DNA of 64,000 bases from Azospirillum sp. RU38E (GTDB lineage: Bacteria > Pseudomonadota > Alphaproteobacteria > Azospirillales > Azospirillaceae), in the NCBI RefSeq assembly GCF_900188385.1, contig NZ_FZOI01000005.1, positions 62,001 to 126,000 on the forward strand, in the 5' to 3' direction. The position numbers and the translations under genes were made by a program. Within the stretch, counting starts at the first letter, position 1, and every line of letters begins with the position of its first letter. The notes under the pieces were generated by a model. The model was not told the DNA's origin and searched no databases. It was given only the letters and a program-made list of their open reading frames with translations. Below are positions 62,208 through 64,000 of the stretch, piece by piece.

Positions 62208-63150
62208 TGACGATCTCCTGCGCGATGGTGCGGTAAATATTGATCGGATGTGATTTCGGCAGCGCCTTCAAGGGCAATTGCCCGGCATAGGTTGCCTGAT
62301 CAATCTCGGTGGAGCGGGGGACGGGTGCGAAAATCCGGGTTTTTGACCCCACCGTCTCCTGCAGATCGGCCAGAACCTGCTGTTCCACCGCAAAATTGCG
62401 GTTGAACATGGTGGGCAGGATGCCCAAGACGGTCAGGCTGGGATTCTGCCGGCGCTGGATTTTCTGCACCGTGTCGAAAATCAGCGGAATACCGCGCACA
62501 TCATAACGGCTGGCCTTGGTTGGGATCAGCAGCGCATCGGCGGCGATCAGGGCGCTGACAGTGATCAGTGCCAGTTCCGGCGGGCAATCGATGACAATAT
62601 AATCATAATCGCGCTGAATTTCCGACAGACGTTCCCGCAGCACATAGCGCCCATCATCCGGGTCCAGCAGGATTTTGATCTGCGCTTCGGCCAGCGCGAT
62701 GGTACAGGGCAGCATGTCGAACCCGTCCAGCGCGACGATGGCGTCGCGGATGGCGGTTTCGCCGAACAGCACATCTTCCAGCCCCCGCTTTTCATCCTGC
62801 ACGGTCAGCGGGTCCAGCCCCGCCCCTTCCGTGGCGGTGGCCTGCTGATCGGCATCGACGATCAGCACCTTTTTGCCCAGTTCCCCCAGCGCATAGCCCA
62901 GATTCAGCGACGTGGTGGTTTTTCCCACCCCGCCCTTCTGGTTGGCGACGGCAATAATCTTGGCGACGCGCTGGCTGGCGGCGGCCAGGAACTCCGCCAC
63001 CCGCACCGGCAGCCGTTCGGCCCCGGATTCCCAGCGGCTGATGGTGGCATTATCATATTTGCGGCCGAGTTTGGTGTTCACCCAGGCAGCAAAGGCCGCC
63101 TGGCTTTCGCCACGGCGCTCGCGGAACTGGCGCAGTTCATCGGGGGTCAT
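62200..63150 (-). CDS. parA: ParA-family partition ATPase with N-terminal HTH
   Basis: A 316-residue Walker-type ATPase that positions the ParB-parS complex. Residues 1-60 form a phage-repressor-like HTH (R-R-G-E-S-Q-A-A-F-A-A-W-V-N ... D-N-A-T-I-S-R-W-E-S-G), so the protein is fused to its own DNA-binding domain. The deviant Walker A is K-G-G-V-G-K-T-T, the second motif I-V-D-A-D-Q-Q, and Walker B Y-I-V-I-D-C-P-P. HTH-bearing ParA proteins of plasmids repress their own operon. The likely operator is the palindrome at 63195. It is the first gene of parAB. Confidence 0.95.
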   Translation of the reverse strand: MTPDELRQFRERRGESQAAFAAWVNTKLGRKYDNATISRWESGAERLPVRVAEFLAAASQRVAKIIAVANQKGGVGKTTTSLNLGYALGELGKKVLIVDADQQATATEGAGLDPLTVQDEKRGLEDVLFGETAIRDAIVALDGFDMLPCTIALAEAQIKILLDPDDGRYVLRERLSEIQRDYDYIVIDCPPELALITVSALIAADALLIPTKASRYDVRGIPLIFDTVQKIQRRQNPSLTVLGILPTMFNRNFAVEQQVLADLQETVGSKTRIFAPVPRSTEIDQATYAGQLPLKALPKSHPINIYRTIAQEIVNG

Positions 63151-63194
63151 TGCAGGCCCATCATCGCGTTACGGGATCGGGAAAGCTTGTTGTT

Positions 63195-63214
63195 GGTTGA
63201 GACTTGTCTCAACC
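63195..63214 (-). promoter_or_regulatory. Palindromic operator upstream of parA
   Basis: GGTTGAGACTTGTCTCAACC has perfect 9-bp arms around TT and lies 45-64 bp before the parA start. This is the position expected for autorepression by the HTH-bearing ParA. Confidence 0.7.
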
Positions 63215-63241
63215 TGACAAGAAAGTCAATGATGCCCTGTA

Positions 63242-63450
63242 ACCCGTGAAATTCGGCACAAAGAGCGTAGATTGCTACCTCTCATTAAGTGTTTGTAATT
63301 ACAGTGAAAATTATCCGTTCTACACCGTCCCGTTCTTGCTGTGCCAAATTGCACGGGGTCGGTTTCAGGCTTTATGTGCCGGATATCACGGGTCTGTGTG
63401 ACGTCGCACAGCGGCGCGGGAAGCGCCTTACTGTGCCGGATTGTCCGGGG
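63242..63450. repeat. Second iteron cluster, upstream of parA
   Basis: Repeats of the oriV type occur on the plus strand at 63340-63358, 63375-63393 and 63432-63450, and in reverse at 63242-63260. They flank the partition operon opposite the repA side. Such outlying iterons commonly control copy number and incompatibility by Rep handcuffing. The candidate parS at 63394 is immediately adjacent to the second repeat. Confidence 0.85.
63394..63411. promoter_or_regulatory. Candidate parS site upstream of parA
   Basis: CTGTGTGACGTCGCACAG differs from the parB-internal palindrome at one position and lies directly after an iteron. Centromere sites next to parAB are typical of plasmid partition loci. 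Confidence 0.6.
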
Positions 63451-63523
63451 CCGAAACGGCTGCCGCCACCCGGCGCAGCACCCGGTTCCTGTCGCCGCTG
63501 CCGGCCTGTTCAGCCGTTTCGGC
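63450..63523. other. Spaced inverted repeat beside the second iteron cluster
   Basis: GCCGAAACGGCTG at 63450-63462 is perfectly inverted at 63511-63523 after 48 bp. It overlaps the end of the last iteron. There is no T-tract. A protein-binding or structural role is possible but not shown. The gap up to 63601 otherwise carries the rocD promoter and ribosome-binding site. Confidence 0.55.
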
Positions 63524-63601
63524 TGCTGGGCTTTGTCATGCTGGTTGGTAAGGCAACGCCGCAGGGCGGCGATACAAGCAAATACCCAGGGAGGACAGAC
63601 C

Positions 63602-64000
63602 ATGGATATTCATGCCCCGATCAGCAGCGATGCCATCGGCCTGGAAGACCGCTGGTGCGCCCATAATTACAAGCCATTGCCCGTGGTCATCACCCGCGCC
63701 GAAGGGGCCTGGATGTGGGATGAACAGGGGCGACGTTATCTGGACATGATGAGCGCCTATTCGGCGGTCAATCTGGGCCATGGTCATCCGCGCATCCTGC
63801 GCACCCTGATCGAACAGGCGAGCCGGGTCGCCGTCACTTCCCGCGCCTTTCACACCGACCGGCTGGGGCCGTTCCTGGCCCGGCTCTGTGCGTTGACCGG
63901 GCTGGATGGCGCGGTGCCGATGAATACGGGGGCCGAGGCGGTGGAAACCGCTATCAAGGCCGCCCGGCGCTGGGGCCATAGGGTGAAGGGCATCCCCGCC
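63602..64000 (+). CDS. rocD: Ornithine-oxo-acid aminotransferase, C-terminus cut off by the window
   Basis: The first 133 residues of a class III PLP-dependent aminotransferase, probably ornithine aminotransferase, which makes glutamate semialdehyde. It begins M-D-I-H-A-P-I with a strong GGGAGG upstream. The usual early motifs are present: N-Y-K-P-L-P-V-V, W-D-E-Q-G-R-R-Y-L-D-M-M-S-A-Y-S-A-V-N-L-G-H and the cofactor-loop P-M-N-T-G-A-E-A-V-E-T-A-I-K. N-x-G-x-E-A-x-E-x-A is the ornithine aminotransferase form. The PLP lysine is beyond the edge, so other class III enzymes remain possible. Confidence 0.9.
   Translation, partial: MDIHAPISSDAIGLEDRWCAHNYKPLPVVITRAEGAWMWDEQGRRYLDMMSAYSAVNLGHGHPRILRTLIEQASRVAVTSRAFHTDRLGPFLARLCALTGLDGAVPMNTGAEAVETAIKAARRWGHRVKGIPA

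Noticed and set aside
1-64000. tRNA, rRNA or prophage genes
   Set aside because: I saw no rRNA-like sequence, convincing cloverleaf or phage structural gene anywhere in the window.

Overview
The window is GC-rich DNA from an alphaproteobacterium. The evidence is cbb3 oxidase with an FNR/FixK box, two TonB-dependent receptors, a FecI/FecR pair and a Rep_3/ParAB replication module. An Azospirillaceae-like (Rhodospirillales) host is my best guess, but it cannot be proved from this sequence. An iteron origin with repA-parB-parA at 59.4-63.5 kb means the window is part of a secondary replicon (megaplasmid or chromid). The cargo is metabolic and respiratory rather than phage- or transposon-like.

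Layout: 0-1.8 kb holds divergent GntR and LysR regulators. 2.0-8.0 kb is a minus-strand hydroxycinnamate (ferulate) operon: alpha/beta hydrolase, NTF2-like protein, vanillin-type aldehyde dehydrogenase, hydroxycinnamoyl-CoA hydratase/lyase and a FerA-type NDP-forming CoA ligase. A TonB receptor is divergent to it at 8.2-10.6 kb. 10.7-12.9 kb is an isolated flgD-fliK pair. 13.0-22.0 kb is an eight-gene minus-strand run that I read as an iron acquisition and reduction system: PepSY membrane protein, DUF2271, DUF4198, ApbE flavin transferase, membrane-anchored diflavin reductase, FecI, FecR and a transducing TonB receptor. A Fur-like site precedes it. 22.2-26.0 kb encodes a large hybrid sensor kinase.

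26.4-29.7 kb is ccoNOQP (cbb3 oxidase) behind a perfect FNR/FixK box. 30.3-34.9 kb is an RND efflux pair. 34.9-35.7 kb is a second DUF4198 protein, also with a Fur-like site. 36.1-38.9 kb is cydABX (bd oxidase), divergent from an FNR-like regulator. 40.3-43.4 kb is glutathione-dependent formaldehyde oxidation (fghA, adhC) with a divergent LysR regulator. 43.6-48.4 kb has a chemoreceptor and copA-cueR. 48.5-59.1 kb has a GST, an FAD protein, a beta-keto acid cleavage enzyme, a DctB/DctD-like two-component system, a SsuABC/TauABC-type ABC transporter and a pirin. 59.1-63.6 kb is the replication and partition module, followed by the start of an ornithine aminotransferase.

Formaldehyde detoxification may support aromatic catabolism, because demethylation of vanillate releases C1 units. 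The two high-affinity oxidases and the FNR-like regulator suggest microaerobic growth. Several families of palindromic intergenic repeats are scattered through the window, plus one MITE-like element. All coordinates and motif matches were read by eye, and no database search was possible.
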